64,000 bases of DNA. It comes from Jeotgalibacillus soli (GTDB lineage Bacteria; Bacillota; Bacilli; Bacillales; Jeotgalibacillaceae). Shown piece by piece: positions 27,399 through 36,770 of this stretch. The translations under genes and the position numbers were made by a program. The stretch spans positions 461,495-525,494 of the forward strand of contig NZ_JXRP01000019.1 of assembly GCF_000829435.1 (NCBI RefSeq), read 5' to 3'. Under the pieces are notes generated by a model. That model was given only the letters and a program-made list of their open reading frames with translations. It searched no databases and was not told the DNA's origin. Positions within the stretch are counted from its first letter, which is position 1. The number at the start of each line of letters is the position of its first letter.

Positions 27399-27689
27399 TT
27401 AAAAAAGAATTCCTGGAGCAGCCTTATATAATACAATTAGTTTTTCCTGTTCAAACATCGCTTTTTCAATCATTTTATTCCTTGAAGAAAAAACTACAGG
27501 GGCCCCTGTTCGAACAAATATTTTGTCCAGCTTACTTCCTCTAGTTGTTCTTCGTACGTTTTGTAATTAATTATACGCACAAAAAAATCATTTACATGAT
27601 CACTGAACCGAAACATTTCATTTGTAATTTGCTCGACTTTGTTTATCATAACTGGATAAATTTTGTTTATTGCTTCTTTAATAATAACC
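27399..27689 (-). pseudogene. Unrecognised frameshifted coding remnant
   Basis: Two adjoining frames on the minus strand read as one coherent, charged and aromatic sequence. The first is KEAINKIYPVMINKVEQITN...YEEQLEEVSWTKYLFEQGP. After a one-base shift near 27504 the second is VVFSSRNKMIEKAMFEQEKL...YKAAPGILF, with a stop at 27399. No ribosome site precedes it. The continuity of sense across the shift suggests a recently broken gene, but I do not recognise the family. Confidence 0.35.
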
Positions 27690-28260
27690 TCAACTTAATC
27701 CTTTATTGACAAGCCTCCACCGTGGCGAAGGATTGTTATGCTGCCACTCCTTCTGATAGCCGGAGGATGAATGTTGAAGAATCGATTTGCCAGCTTTAGC
27801 GGATAAGATATGCTCCCACATCCACGTCGTATTATCTTAATATTTCCCTCGTAAATCGATAAGATTCGTTCCATGAGCAGTCGCAATACCGGTTTTTTAG
27901 CGTAATAGCTAATAACAAAAGACTTATATCAGAGTATCCTAAAACCTATTTGTTTTTTAGATTTTCAAAATCAACATATTCAAGCATTTCTATTAAGATC
28001 TCTCCACCCCAAGGAGGAACAATGAGTTCAATTTGATCGTCCTGCATCATGATATTAAACTCTTCTGCACGTTTTTTTGCAGGTGCTGATTTTGCTTTAT
28101 ACTACGTCCAAACTGTCTCACCGCAATCAACGAGGTATCCTTTTTCTTCCATACGATCACAGGTTTGCTTTAACAGATCATGCAATTTTGTTGATATTCC
28201 CGATGAAGGTGCCGTAACACCGATTAATGCTCCTTTTTGTAAAAATGGATAGTTAACCAT
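27690..28260 (-). pseudogene. LD-carboxypeptidase (peptidase S66, MccF-like) pseudogene
   Basis: ATG 28260 starts MVNYPFLQKGALIGVTAPSSGIS, the S66 N-terminus. The frame continues through GETVWT, a stop (TAG), YKAKSAPAKKRAEEFN and LIVPPWGGEILIEMLEYVDFENL, followed by another stop. After a gap with frameshift, HGTNLIDLRGKY, a TAA, TTWMWEHILSAKAGKSILQH and YQKEWQHNNPSPRW follow, all in the order found in intact S66 proteins. Similarity ends at 27690, so the catalytic Glu/His half is missing. Intact relatives cleave cell-wall tetrapeptides or microcin C-type compounds. Confidence 0.82.
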
Positions 28261-28333
28261 AAGAATCACTCCAGACTTATGTTTTCATAAGATGATCAAT
28301 TTCAATTTTATCTTGAGTTTTTTATCTATTACT

Positions 28334-28816
28334 TTATAAATCCAGCTTCATCGTCCATGAAGTGCCAGACTCTCCAACCTTCACAAAGCCAAATTTTTTA
28401 TAGAGATTCATTGCTTTATTCTCAGGGTCTACACTTAAGGAAATGGCGTTATACCCATCTGTGCTTGCTTGATCTAGCAGCTTCTCAAGCAGCATTGTTC
28501 CGATTCCAAGACCCGTATAGTGCTGAAGAAGTGCAATATCCAATTCTGGGATCTTATGATCGATAAACCCATAGCCTTTATTTTGTTCATCAAATAATCG
28601 ATACCAGGCTGCACCAACCGGCTGATTAAGCTCATTAAAAGCCACAAAGCCTTTGTCCCCTTGTCTTCCCCACCCATCAAGAAGGTTTCTGATTTCAGGT
28701 CTTGAAAGTAACTCCTCTTTCAATGGTTTATCCTTTGGCATATAAATCATTTCATACAGCATATCCCATAAAAAAGGCATATCTTTATTTTGAATAAACT
28801 CAATACGAATCGTCAT
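28334..28816 (-). CDS. GNAT N-acetyltransferase
   Basis: 160 residues from the second of two adjacent ATG codons (28816), which has better spacing from GAGGAG. The acetyl-CoA binding loop reads LLQHYTGLGIGTMLLEKLL (motif A, Q/R-x-x-G-x-G/A as YTGLGIG). Motif B follows as NAISLSVDPENKAMNLYKKFGFVKVGE. An N-terminal region with WDMLYEMIYMPKDKPLKE is shared by a common Bacillus subgroup. The substrate is unknown. It is monocistronic and flanked on both sides by decayed genes. Confidence 0.88.
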   Translation of the reverse strand: MTIRIEFIQNKDMPFLWDMLYEMIYMPKDKPLKEELLSRPEIRNLLDGWGRQGDKGFVAFNELNQPVGAAWYRLFDEQNKGYGFIDHKIPELDIALLQHYTGLGIGTMLLEKLLDQASTDGYNAISLSVDPENKAMNLYKKFGFVKVGESGTSWTMKLDL

Positions 28817-29106
28817 CATTTCTCCTCGCTTAACTCGTTTGTTTACATGTTGTATGACTACTTCAACAAAAAGCGTGCTTTATCCTTTTCTTGCAAATGC
28901 ACTGCTTTCGTCCTGCCACTAAAACGTAACGTCAGGAATATTAAATATTTTATATTCACGCGAACAAGGAGGAGAATGAATTCATCACAACCACATTAAC
29001 TGGAGCTCTTCTCCAATATTGAGGAGATGATTTCACTGTCTCGCAACAAACTATTTTTACTAACGTTTAGAAGGAAAAATCGATAATAAGTTATAAAATT
29101 CAAGTA

Positions 29107-29545
29107 TATAAGGTTAATAGGATTAATTTTACTTGGAGGGGTTATTGCAGCATATGGAGAAGTGTTGATAAAGTAACTACTGCTACTTTGGTTGGATGAT
29201 GTGTTCCAGCCGAGACGGTAACTGAAACGTTCTTTGTTATTGATGTAACTTTTTCAAAACTATTAAAATAAGGCAAACACGGTTATTTAGCAGCTTCATG
29301 AAATGATACACGGTGAACCAACATTTGAGTCTCATCCAATGCCCGATATAAGTGCAAAACAAGGTGAAGATAGCATGATTCAAAACACCTTCTTCTTATA
29401 GGAAGTAAGTTCTGGATCAGTGTCTAGCGGCAAAATGGTATTTGATATAAATGACGAAGCTGCAAATGTTGAAGTTCTTTCATTACATAATCAAACAGGC
29501 ATTTTTGGTAGAGAAACCAGTATATTTAATTTCCATAAACAGAAA
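29107..29545 (+). pseudogene. Decayed gene for a small exported protein (DUF4352-like C-terminus)
   Basis: Pieces in different + frames form one former protein. A hydrophobic leader (RLIGLILLGGVIAAYGE, from about 29109) is followed by DKVTTATLVG, PAETVTETFFVIDVTF and, in a last frame, ISAKQGEDSMIQNTFFL. Then comes a TAG, EVSSGSVSSGKMVFDINDEAANVEVLSLHN and TGIFGRETSIFNF. The final block resembles the end of DUF4352-type secreted immunoglobulin-like proteins. At least four disruptions are present. The family assignment is tentative; the decay is clear. Confidence 0.5.
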
Positions 29546-29585
29546 AAAAATTTTTCTGTTCACATAATAGTCAGAACACGAATAG

Positions 29586-29610
29586 CCCCTTCATCATCAG
29601 GGGCATTTCA
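29586..29610. terminator. Hairpin between converging units
   Basis: GCCCCT-tcatcatc-AGGGGC with ATTTCATT on the plus side; it could end transcription from the left, or from the Spo0E-like gene on the right. Confidence 0.5.
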
Positions 29611-29616
29611 TTCATG

Positions 29617-29793
29617 CTAACTATTTTTTTGTTTTATATTCTGATCTATTTTTTGATGAGTATTTAAGAGAATGTCTAGCTCTTGACTGCATTGAACGGT
29701 AGTTTGATTTGTTAAGCCACCTTTTTTTGCTATCTGTGAAAGTTTATTTTTTTTCAGTTCGATCAACCGTATTAATTCTTCCACCTCATTCAA
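29617..29793 (-). CDS. Spo0E-like aspartyl-phosphate phosphatase
   Basis: 58 residues from TTG 29793, behind AGGGGAG with 7-base spacing. The product (MNEVEELIRLIELKKNKLSQIA...) is a predicted two-helix hairpin and carries the family signature SQELD (residues 36-40), which in Spo0E, YisI and YnzD contacts phospho-Spo0A. Proteins of this family remove phosphate from Spo0A-P and delay sporulation. Length (about 55-85 residues), helix pattern and the SQELD motif agree; the N-terminal helix is unusually Lys-rich. It lies alone among pseudogenes and is itself intact. Confidence 0.75.
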   Translation of the reverse strand: MNEVEELIRLIELKKNKLSQIAKKGGLTNQTTVQCSQELDILLNTHQKIDQNIKQKNS

Positions 29794-30284
29794 GATACTT
29801 CTCCCCTATCTTATTATTTTGCTCTATTTATATTATGCAAAATTTTAAATAAATAGTGAAGGCTTTCGACAAAATTTGTGCTATTGTTACAAAAAATTAT
29901 ATTTATGTAATAAATATGGAATGTTTGATACATAAAATAGTGAAAGCAAAGAAATGAAAATTCTTTAAAGGTTGCTTTTATAATAATTGAAGATGTTTTT
30001 GCTGATGGATAAGGATTCTTGCTGTATTAGACAAGATCTCTTATTCTTCAGATACTCAATTGCTATTTAATCCGGTTTACACAGTTCAAATTACACATTT
30101 CATTTTTTACAATATTTTCTTTTTTTCACTCCATAATGTTATATGCTTATAGATGAAAAAGGAACAATTAAGATTGCTTTAATCCTTTAACGATTAAAAT
30201 AAAGCGATAAATCTATGAAACCGTTAAAATTCAGAGGAGTAAGGTTATCTTAATTTCAGCACACCAATTTTAATCATAAGGAAC
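29794..30284. other. Intergenic, no gene seen
   Basis: About 490 very AT-rich bases with stops in all frames. Nothing recognisable apart from the likely promoter region of the Spo0E-like gene at its left end. Confidence 0.5.
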
Positions 30285-30704
30285 CTATTGTTTTAAGCTT
30301 ATAGATCCGAAATTTGGGTGCTTAAATGATTTTTTTGTTAAAAAGTGATTCTCCTCGGCTTCAACCACTTTTGTGAATTCTTTCCGAGATTGTTGAATTT
30401 TTCCCTTTATTTCTTCGGGCGTCATAAACTCTTCGGAAGGAATTACATAAGATGAGCCTCAACCTTGGTCATGCGATCCGTTGTTAAATGGATAGGTTGT
30501 TACTCAGCAGCAACGCTATCTTCCTTTGCTAATTGCTGTGAAATAGAATGTGTAATTACACGCTTCATTAAATATAGATGATGCAAAACTTGAATAATTG
30601 TCCAGGTTCGATGATAACGCGTTCATTCAGTTGTTGATCAGATAACTCATTCACGCTTAGTAAAATTTCTGTTCTTATTTTATTATTTTATTATTTTCTT
30701 CCAT
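30285..30704 (-). pseudogene. DinB-family protein pseudogene
   Basis: From ATG 30704 the frames alternate but stay in DinB order: TEILLSVNELSDQQLNERV, EPGQ, WTIIQVLHHLYLMKRVITHSISQQL, AAE-stop-QPIHLTTDRMTKVEA, YVIPSEEFMTPEEIKGKIQQSRKEF, and KHPNFGSISLKQ. The last ends in TAG where the family usually has KQW. There are several frameshifts, two internal stops, and the C-terminal third with the second metal-binding His is lost. DinB-type proteins are four-helix metal-binding enzymes such as thiol-dependent transferases. Confidence 0.75.
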
Positions 30705-30946
30705 CAACTATCAACCTCTCTTTCTAACTATTGTATCAAAATAAACCTAATAATGGTAATAGGTACTAGTTTTAAAACGACATATTCTTCCCCGATTACT
30801 TCAACTAAAGCGTGCTGACAAGTGCTTCGTATTATAAGATCAAACAGTAAAATTTTGCAAACCTTATAATACAAACGCACCCTCCAATTTACCGTTTAGA
30901 AGCGTTACTTTTTCAACAAATTAGTTCAAAATGCTTCTAACACCTT

Positions 30947-33900
30947 CTATATCATCAATATTTCCCGAATATCCTCTTCAGTAAGAGCAGATGACGCTTT
31001 CTTCTCAGAATCGATGATTTCTTCAATCAGATGTCTCTTCTTTTCTTGCAGTTCATTCATTTTTTCTTCGATTGTGCCGCTGGCAACGAGCTTAATCACC
31101 TGTACAACATTTGTCTGACCCATACGATGGGCACGGTCGGCTGCTTGTTCCTCGACTGCAGGATTCCACCATGTGTCATAGAGGATAACGGTATCAGCAC
31201 CTGTCAGATTGAGGCCTGTACCGCCTGCTTTCAAGGAAATGAGAAATAAATCACGTTGGCCTGCATTAAATCGATTGCAGATTTCCACTCGTTCTTCAGA
31301 TGGGGTTTGTCCATCAAGATAGAAAAAAGGCAACCCTTGAATCGCTAGATCTCGACTGATGAGCTTAAGCATTTTCGTAAACTGTGAAAAAATCAACACC
31401 CTTCTTCCGGAAACCTTTGATTCCTCTACAATCTGCATCAGCTGTTCATATTTTGCCGAGCTTCCTTTGTATCCGTCCACAAACAAGGCTGGGTGACTAC
31501 AAATCTGACGCAACCGTGTCAAACCAGCCAGAATTTTGATGCGATTTTTCCGGAGTGTATCCTTGTCCAGATGCTTCAGCGTGTCGTGCCTCAGCTTCGC
31601 CAAATAGGCAGCGTAAAGCTTCTTTTGATCTGGAAGCAGCTCCATTGATTCCAGCGATTCGATTTTTTCAGGAAGCTCTGATAGTACATCCTCTTTCATC
31701 CTGCGAAGCAAAAACGGACGGATCCTTCGGGCTATCGTTTTCCTTGAGAGGTTACTGTACTCTTTTAACCCCAGGAATAGTTCAGGAAAGACAACATGAA
31801 AAATGGACCACAGCTCCTCTAGTGAATTCTCCACTGGTGTACCAGTGAGGGCGAAGCGATAATTGGCCGATATCCTTTTCACCGCTCTTGCTGTTTGGGT
31901 TATCGGATTTTTAAATGCCTGTGCCTCATCAAAAAACACCGTGTGAAAGGCTTGTTTCTCAAACCACTTTATGTCGCTGCGTACTAACGGATAGGAGGTA
32001 ATGACAACATCTATATCCGTTAAATCCTTCTGTATCTTGAACCTCTCTGTTTTATTTCCATCAACGACAATGGCTTGTATATCAGGTGCAAATTTGGTGA
32101 TTTCACTAAGCCAGTTATACGTCAAAGATGACGGGCAAACAATCAGGACCGGGAGCTTTTTTTTTCGGATGTCAGGAAGCTCTGATAGAATGAACGTGAT
32201 GCTTTGCAGCGTTTTTCCCAGTCCCATATCATCTGCGAGAATCCCTCCAAAGCCATAGCCGGCAAGTGTTTTCATCCATTTGTATCCGCTTTTTTGATAG
32301 TCTCGCAATATCAGCCCTAAGCTTTTCGGCACCTCGAATTTCAGACTGTCCGGATTACGGATATTTTCCAAGAACTGACGGAACGATTCCTCTAACGTGA
32401 ATGCACTGCGATCATCAACAGAATCAAGAAGCCGAAGCCCCTGGACGATTGGTAAATTCAAGCCGCTTTCCAGATCTTCATTTTGAACCGGAAGTGCATT
32501 CAGAAAACGATGAATCTCTTCAAATTCCTTTGTCTCCAGCGAGAGGAGTGAACCGTTCCGCAAACGATAATACTTCCTTTTTTCCTCTAGTGCCAAAAGA
32601 ACCTCCCGTATCTGTTTTTCAGGAATGCCGTCCATTTCAAATTTGAATTCCAGCCAGTTGGTCCGTTCTTTTTTAACCCTCACCCTAACCTGCGGATGAG
32701 CATTGCCTCTAAAAATCCGGTTTCTCACTGCCGTAGTTGCATAGATCTGTACAATCGTTTGAAGCTTCGGCAGGACATGATACAAGAACTCATACTCAAG
32801 CTGTTCATTATGAAAAAAATATCCCCCGTCCGTCTTGGCAAACGAGCTATCCTCCATCAGCTGCAGGATTTCGTTCTCCTTCTCCGCATCCCTTATCACT
32901 TTTGATCCTGCCCAGAGTTCTCTACCTTCCAATGGATTAATCACCATATTTTCATAGTGAAACTCCAGACCAGCAAGCAGGCGATCTTTCACACGATCCA
33001 AGTATAGCTTGGCGATCAACGGCGTCTTCACAAACTGCTCCACAACAGCACCAGATAGTTGGACATCTCCTAATTTTTTCAAACCTGGAACTACTTTTTC
33101 CAGGAAAAAATCGAGTTGCTCGTGAGAAATCGGAATTTGGTTCGTTTCTGAAGCATCTAACATCTGTTTTAAGTCAGACAGACGTTTGAAATCCTCATGT
33201 TTCAACTGAATTAATTTCCCTCCAGATAAAACAGACCGATATGTGTTCAGTACAATCAGATGATTCAAGCCTTTGATCTTCAGTTGATAGCCCTTGCCCT
33301 CAGCCTCTCCAAAGTTAAACTGTAAAGGAATCAGTTCGTCCGAAAAATGAAGACCGTCATACGTAATCCCGTTGTACTCCAGATTCACCAATGGTGCTTT
33401 TGTAAGTAAAGGAATCAGTGGTTTCCAAGAAGATGGCGGGATGAGTAACATGTGATTGCTAATTGGTTCTTCAGATTTGTCCGGTAGTGCGTCAACATAC
33501 ACTTTTTCATCATGGATTACTTGGATAAGCTGCTGAATAACAGCATCTGTTTCTTTATCAAAGCAGTGAAGGCTTGGGTCGTACGTCAATGAAACGGAAA
33601 GCAAGCTCGGCTTGCCTTCTCTCACTTGCTCCAAAAAATCCCGGATACTTAGCACTTTAGTCTTACCTATTGCAACTTCTATACCGAATATAAACGTATC
33701 CTTGCCTATGTTGACCGGTTTTAACGTAAACGCTGGATCAAGCAGCTGTCTATTTTCAAAGTGAAGCTGATGGCCGCTTGATCGTATTGGCTGATCATTG
33801 AAAAGCGTCAATAAGCCTTTTGTCAGCTCGAGATTGGTTGAAGAGCCAGATTGACGTTCCATTTCCATTGCCTCAATAGGAATTGTTCCTTGACGCTGAT

Positions 33901-34174
33901 GTTCGTAAATCGACAGTAAAACCGCTGCGATATGCTGACAATCCTTTTGAAAGGAAGCTAGCTTAGGGCAGCTGCATTTCGTGTGAAACCCTCCGCCCGC
34001 ATCCTTTTCAATGATGACATGGGAATCCTCCATTCCTGCAACCCTTGCTTCACAACGATCGGAACTGTAATTTTCAAATGTTATTTTATTCGCGCGGTTA
34101 AAAGCGGCTCCTCTATTGAAGGAGACTGTACCGCACAGTTCTTTAATGATTTTTTGATTTAGTTTTATATTCAA
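30947..34174 (-). CDS. SWIM zinc-finger SNF2-family helicase
   Basis: 1075 residues starting at TTG 34174 behind GGAGGGAG. The N-terminus has a SWIM zinc finger (CSCPKLASFQKDCQH, about residues 67-82). A long middle region without known domains follows, then SNF2 helicase motifs: I (DDMGLGKT), II (DEAQ), III (LTGTPVEN), and V/VI (LKAGGTGLNLTGADTVI, DRAHRMGQ). This is the bacterial SNF2/RapA-like group with B. subtilis YwqA as relative; such proteins are double-stranded DNA translocases. A role in DNA repair or transcription recycling is inferred from the family only. It is transcribed alone and borders the tRNA-Arg side of the accessory region. Confidence 0.92.
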   Translation of the reverse strand: MNIKLNQKIIKELCGTVSFNRGAAFNRANKITFENYSSDRCEARVAGMEDSHVIIEKDAGGGFHTKCSCPKLASFQKDCQHIAAVLLSIYEHQRQGTIPIEAMEMERQSGSSTNLELTKGLLTLFNDQPIRSSGHQLHFENRQLLDPAFTLKPVNIGKDTFIFGIEVAIGKTKVLSIRDFLEQVREGKPSLLSVSLTYDPSLHCFDKETDAVIQQLIQVIHDEKVYVDALPDKSEEPISNHMLLIPPSSWKPLIPLLTKAPLVNLEYNGITYDGLHFSDELIPLQFNFGEAEGKGYQLKIKGLNHLIVLNTYRSVLSGGKLIQLKHEDFKRLSDLKQMLDASETNQIPISHEQLDFFLEKVVPGLKKLGDVQLSGAVVEQFVKTPLIAKLYLDRVKDRLLAGLEFHYENMVINPLEGRELWAGSKVIRDAEKENEILQLMEDSSFAKTDGGYFFHNEQLEYEFLYHVLPKLQTIVQIYATTAVRNRIFRGNAHPQVRVRVKKERTNWLEFKFEMDGIPEKQIREVLLALEEKRKYYRLRNGSLLSLETKEFEEIHRFLNALPVQNEDLESGLNLPIVQGLRLLDSVDDRSAFTLEESFRQFLENIRNPDSLKFEVPKSLGLILRDYQKSGYKWMKTLAGYGFGGILADDMGLGKTLQSITFILSELPDIRKKKLPVLIVCPSSLTYNWLSEITKFAPDIQAIVVDGNKTERFKIQKDLTDIDVVITSYPLVRSDIKWFEKQAFHTVFFDEAQAFKNPITQTARAVKRISANYRFALTGTPVENSLEELWSIFHVVFPELFLGLKEYSNLSRKTIARRIRPFLLRRMKEDVLSELPEKIESLESMELLPDQKKLYAAYLAKLRHDTLKHLDKDTLRKNRIKILAGLTRLRQICSHPALFVDGYKGSSAKYEQLMQIVEESKVSGRRVLIFSQFTKMLKLISRDLAIQGLPFFYLDGQTPSEERVEICNRFNAGQRDLFLISLKAGGTGLNLTGADTVILYDTWWNPAVEEQAADRAHRMGQTNVVQVIKLVASGTIEEKMNELQEKKRHLIEEIIDSEKKASSALTEEDIREILMI

Positions 34175-34470
34175 GTGACGTGCTCCCTCCTGAGGGATAT
34201 TAGCTTCTTAACAAACTCTTTACATGGATTGATTGTCTCCAATTCATACGTACAATTTTTCCATGAACATCTCCTACTGCTATCAAGCATCTACAGTAGC
34301 GTTACTCTTATTTATAGTATTCAGCACCTCTCCATGCCTTCATGTAAAGAGAAACGCTCTTGTCATATTATGACCTTACGACATTATAATTGTAAATGAA
34401 GGCACCCGAAATGAAGCCATATTTACAAAAAACGGTCAAAGAGCTGTCCTGCGGCTCCAGAAAACAACAA

Positions 34471-34540
34471 AAAAAGCCGATATGCCTCGGACACTAATGA
34501 TTAGATTATTTCTAATCGTTAGAACCGTGATATATCCGCC
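34471..34540 (-). terminator. Probable terminator of the tRNA-Arg gene
   Basis: An inner hairpin (TAACGATTAGA / TCTAATCATTA) sits inside an outer partly paired stem (GCGGATAT / ATATCGGC) that is followed by TTTTTTT on the minus strand. Confidence 0.6.
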
Positions 34541-34552
34541 TTTTCTTTCGTT

Positions 34553-34628
<76 letters not shown>

Positions 34629-34698
34629 ATTGTATGTATTTGCTTTAGGACAATTATTATTATATGAATAAAGCATCATAAAGTCAACATTTTTTTAT

Positions 34699-34734
34699 AA
34701 AAAAGAGGCGCACATTGTTTTACGCCTCTTTTTT
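34699..34734. terminator. Terminator of the ysnB operon
   Basis: AAAAGAGGCG and CGCCTCTTTTTT arms around a 12-base loop; bidirectional, directly after the ysnB stop. Confidence 0.85.
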
Positions 34735-34736
34735 CT

Positions 34737-35243
34737 TCAGAGCTTGCCGCTCCATGAGGTTATCTCTTCGTGATCCTCTTTTAGAAATACAACGGATACG
34801 TCTTGACCGTTTTTCTCAACAATTGCATAGGAGGATTCGTTTCTGTCTCTTGGCAGCAGGATGCTTCCAGGATTGACGTAGAGGCATCCGTCAATCACTT
34901 CAGCTCCGAGCTGGTGCGAGTGCCCGAAGAAGATGAGGTTCGCTTCTACTTCCTTCGCCTTATAATGGATGCGCTGCAGTGATTCTTTAATGCCGTATAA
35001 ATGACCATGGGTGATAAAGACCGTAGTATCATCATCCATCTTCTCGATATGTTCAGTAAGATAGGTATGATCTCCATCACAGTTCCCTCGAACCTTGATA
35101 AAATCCTTCATTTCTACAGAATCATACGGAAGCTCTGAATCACCGCAGTGAAACATCGCATCTACCTTACCCTCGTAATGCTTTTTTACATTCATGATTC
35201 GGCTGCGATCACTATGGTTATCGCTTATAACAAGAATTTTCAT
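34737..35243 (-). CDS. ysnB: YfcE/MJ0936-type metallophosphoesterase YsnB
   Basis: 168 residues. Metallophosphoesterase motifs are in order: ISDNHSDRS (D-x-H), FHCGDSE (GD), VRGNCDGD (GNCD), FITHGHLYG (GH) and FFGHSHQL (GHxH). These bind two divalent metals in phosphodiesterases of the YfcE family. It follows rdgB by 9 bases, the last gene of the rph-rdgB-ysnB operon as in B. subtilis. The natural substrate is not established from the sequence. Confidence 0.92.
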   Translation of the reverse strand: MKILVISDNHSDRSRIMNVKKHYEGKVDAMFHCGDSELPYDSVEMKDFIKVRGNCDGDHTYLTEHIEKMDDDTTVFITHGHLYGIKESLQRIHYKAKEVEANLIFFGHSHQLGAEVIDGCLYVNPGSILLPRDRNESSYAIVEKNGQDVSVVFLKEDHEEITSWSGKL

Positions 35244-35252
35244 CGTTACACC

Positions 35253-35849
35253 TCATTTCACAAGAGTTGGAAGCATTATAGCAAGTAATTTTATCGCATT
35301 TCCTCGGTGACTGATTTCATTTTTTTCATCTTGATCTAGCTGTGCCAGCGTACGCTTTTTATCCTCCACCCAAAAAATCGGGTCGTAGCCAAAGCCGTTC
35401 GTACCGATTCTTTCCTTTGTAATCGTACCTTCACATTGTCCAGTGACGGTAATGGTTTTATCACCGGGTCTTGCGACAGCAAGCGTACAGTGAAAATGCG
35501 CCGTTCGTTTGTCTTTAGGCACATCCTTGAGCTTTTCAAGCACCTTATCAATATTGGCTTCATCGTCTTTTTCTTCCCCTGCGTAGCGGGCAGAATAGAC
35601 CCCAGGCTCACCGTTCAGTGCATCAACGATTAAACCGCTGTCGTCTGCAATGGTCATCACGTTATACTGCTTAGAAATGGTCTCCGCCTTCAGGACTGCA
35701 TTTTCTTCAAATGTCGTGCCTGTTTCCTCTACATCAATCGCGTCCGGATAATCAAGCAATGTCTTAATCTGATAGCCTAATGGCGTAAAAAGCGTCTCAA
35801 ATTCACGCGCTTTCCCTTTATTGGCCGTTGCGATTAGGACCGTATTCAT
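35253..35849 (-). CDS. rdgB: XTP/dITP diphosphatase (non-canonical purine NTPase)
   Basis: 198 residues, the usual HAM1/RdgB size (YsnA in B. subtilis). Signatures are the N-terminal [16 protein letters not shown], the catalytic [23 protein letters not shown], and [34 protein letters not shown] near the C-terminus. The enzyme hydrolyses (d)ITP and XTP to monophosphates and keeps deaminated purines out of DNA. Its start codon overlaps the rph stop by four bases (ATGA), so translation is coupled. Confidence 0.96.
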   Translation of the reverse strand: MNTVLIATANKGKAREFETLFTPLGYQIKTLLDYPDAIDVEETGTTFEENAVLKAETISKQYNVMTIADDSGLIVDALNGEPGVYSARYAGEEKDDEANIDKVLEKLKDVPKDKRTAHFHCTLAVARPGDKTITVTGQCEGTITKERIGTNGFGYDPIFWVEDKKRTLAQLDQDEKNEISHRGNAIKLLAIMLPTLVK

Positions 35850-36607
35850 ATAGGATTCACCTCGCCTAGCGCAGGAAGCTTACGAGCTATTTCTCCAAGA
35901 GCTTCCTTTTGTGCCTTCATGATTGATTTAAGACCCTGATCTGAAACAGCAATCATATCAAGCAGCTGCTGATGAGTAAATGTTGCTTCTTCTCCTGTGC
36001 CTTGAAGCTCAACAAATTCTCCTGCTCCTGTCATCACCATATTCATATCAACAAGTGCTGCGCTGTCTTCTGCATAGTTTAAATCAAGCACAACTCCATG
36101 CTCTTCCACCATCCCTACACTGATGGCAGCTAAGTAGTCTTTAACAGGAAACAAGGGAAGAGATTTTTCTTCTGCAAGCTTTGCAATGGCCAGTGTCATT
36201 GCGACAAACGCACCTGTGATGGAGGCTGTCCGGGTGCCGCCATCCGCTTGAATGACGTCACAATCAATCCAGACCGTGCGTTCACCAAGTGCATCCAAAT
36301 TAACAACAGATCGAAGAGCACGCCCGATCAGACGCTGTATTTCCATTGTGCGTCCGGCAATCTTTCCTTTAGAGGATTCACGAATATTACGCTGTCCTGT
36401 TGCTCTTGGAAGCATCGAATATTCCGCTGTGATCCAGCCCTTCCCCTGCCCTCTCATAAATGGAGGAACACGCTCGTCGATACTTGCTGTACAAATTACT
36501 TTCGTATTTCCGACAGAGATTAATACCGAACCTTCCGGGTGCATTAAATAATCTGTATCTATTGTCATTGGGCGAAGGTCCGCCACCGATCTTTCATCTA
36601 TTCTCAT
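35846..36607 (-). CDS. rph: Ribonuclease PH
   Basis: 253 residues from ATG 36607, behind AGGAGGACAATAGGT; the open frame to 36676 is not part of the gene. The phosphorolytic core is present: [44 protein letters not shown], and [23 protein letters not shown]. RNase PH trims tRNA 3' ends with inorganic phosphate. In B. subtilis gerM lies between racE and rph; here the 150 bases upstream hold no such gene. Confidence 0.97.
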   Translation of the reverse strand: MRIDERSVADLRPMTIDTDYLMHPEGSVLISVGNTKVICTASIDERVPPFMRGQGKGWITAEYSMLPRATGQRNIRESSKGKIAGRTMEIQRLIGRALRSVVNLDALGERTVWIDCDVIQADGGTRTASITGAFVAMTLAIAKLAEEKSLPLFPVKDYLAAISVGMVEEHGVVLDLNYAEDSAALVDMNMVMTGAGEFVELQGTGEEATFTHQQLLDMIAVSDQGLKSIMKAQKEALGEIARKLPALGEVNPI

Positions 36608-36743
36608 ACCTATTGTCCTCCTTGTAATCCTCTTCAGCCCATTAATACGATAAATGTTATTCCTTTCCGTCTTCACCAGTATAACAAACTCAGCCTGTTA
36701 TGAAACGTTAAAGGATAGAATCAACTTTGTAAAAATGCAAATG

Positions 36744-36770
36744 AAAAAGCCGAGGTTTTATCCCCTCGGC
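36744..36770 (-). terminator. Terminator of the racE operon
   Basis: GCCGAGG-GGATAAAA-CCTCGGC followed by TTTTTC on the minus strand; the loop contains the racE stop codon. It separates racE from the rph operon. Confidence 0.8.

Noticed and set aside
34175..34399. 74-codon open frame divergent from the SNF2 gene
   Set aside because: No ribosome site, overlaps the helicase leader, and composition is not protein-like.
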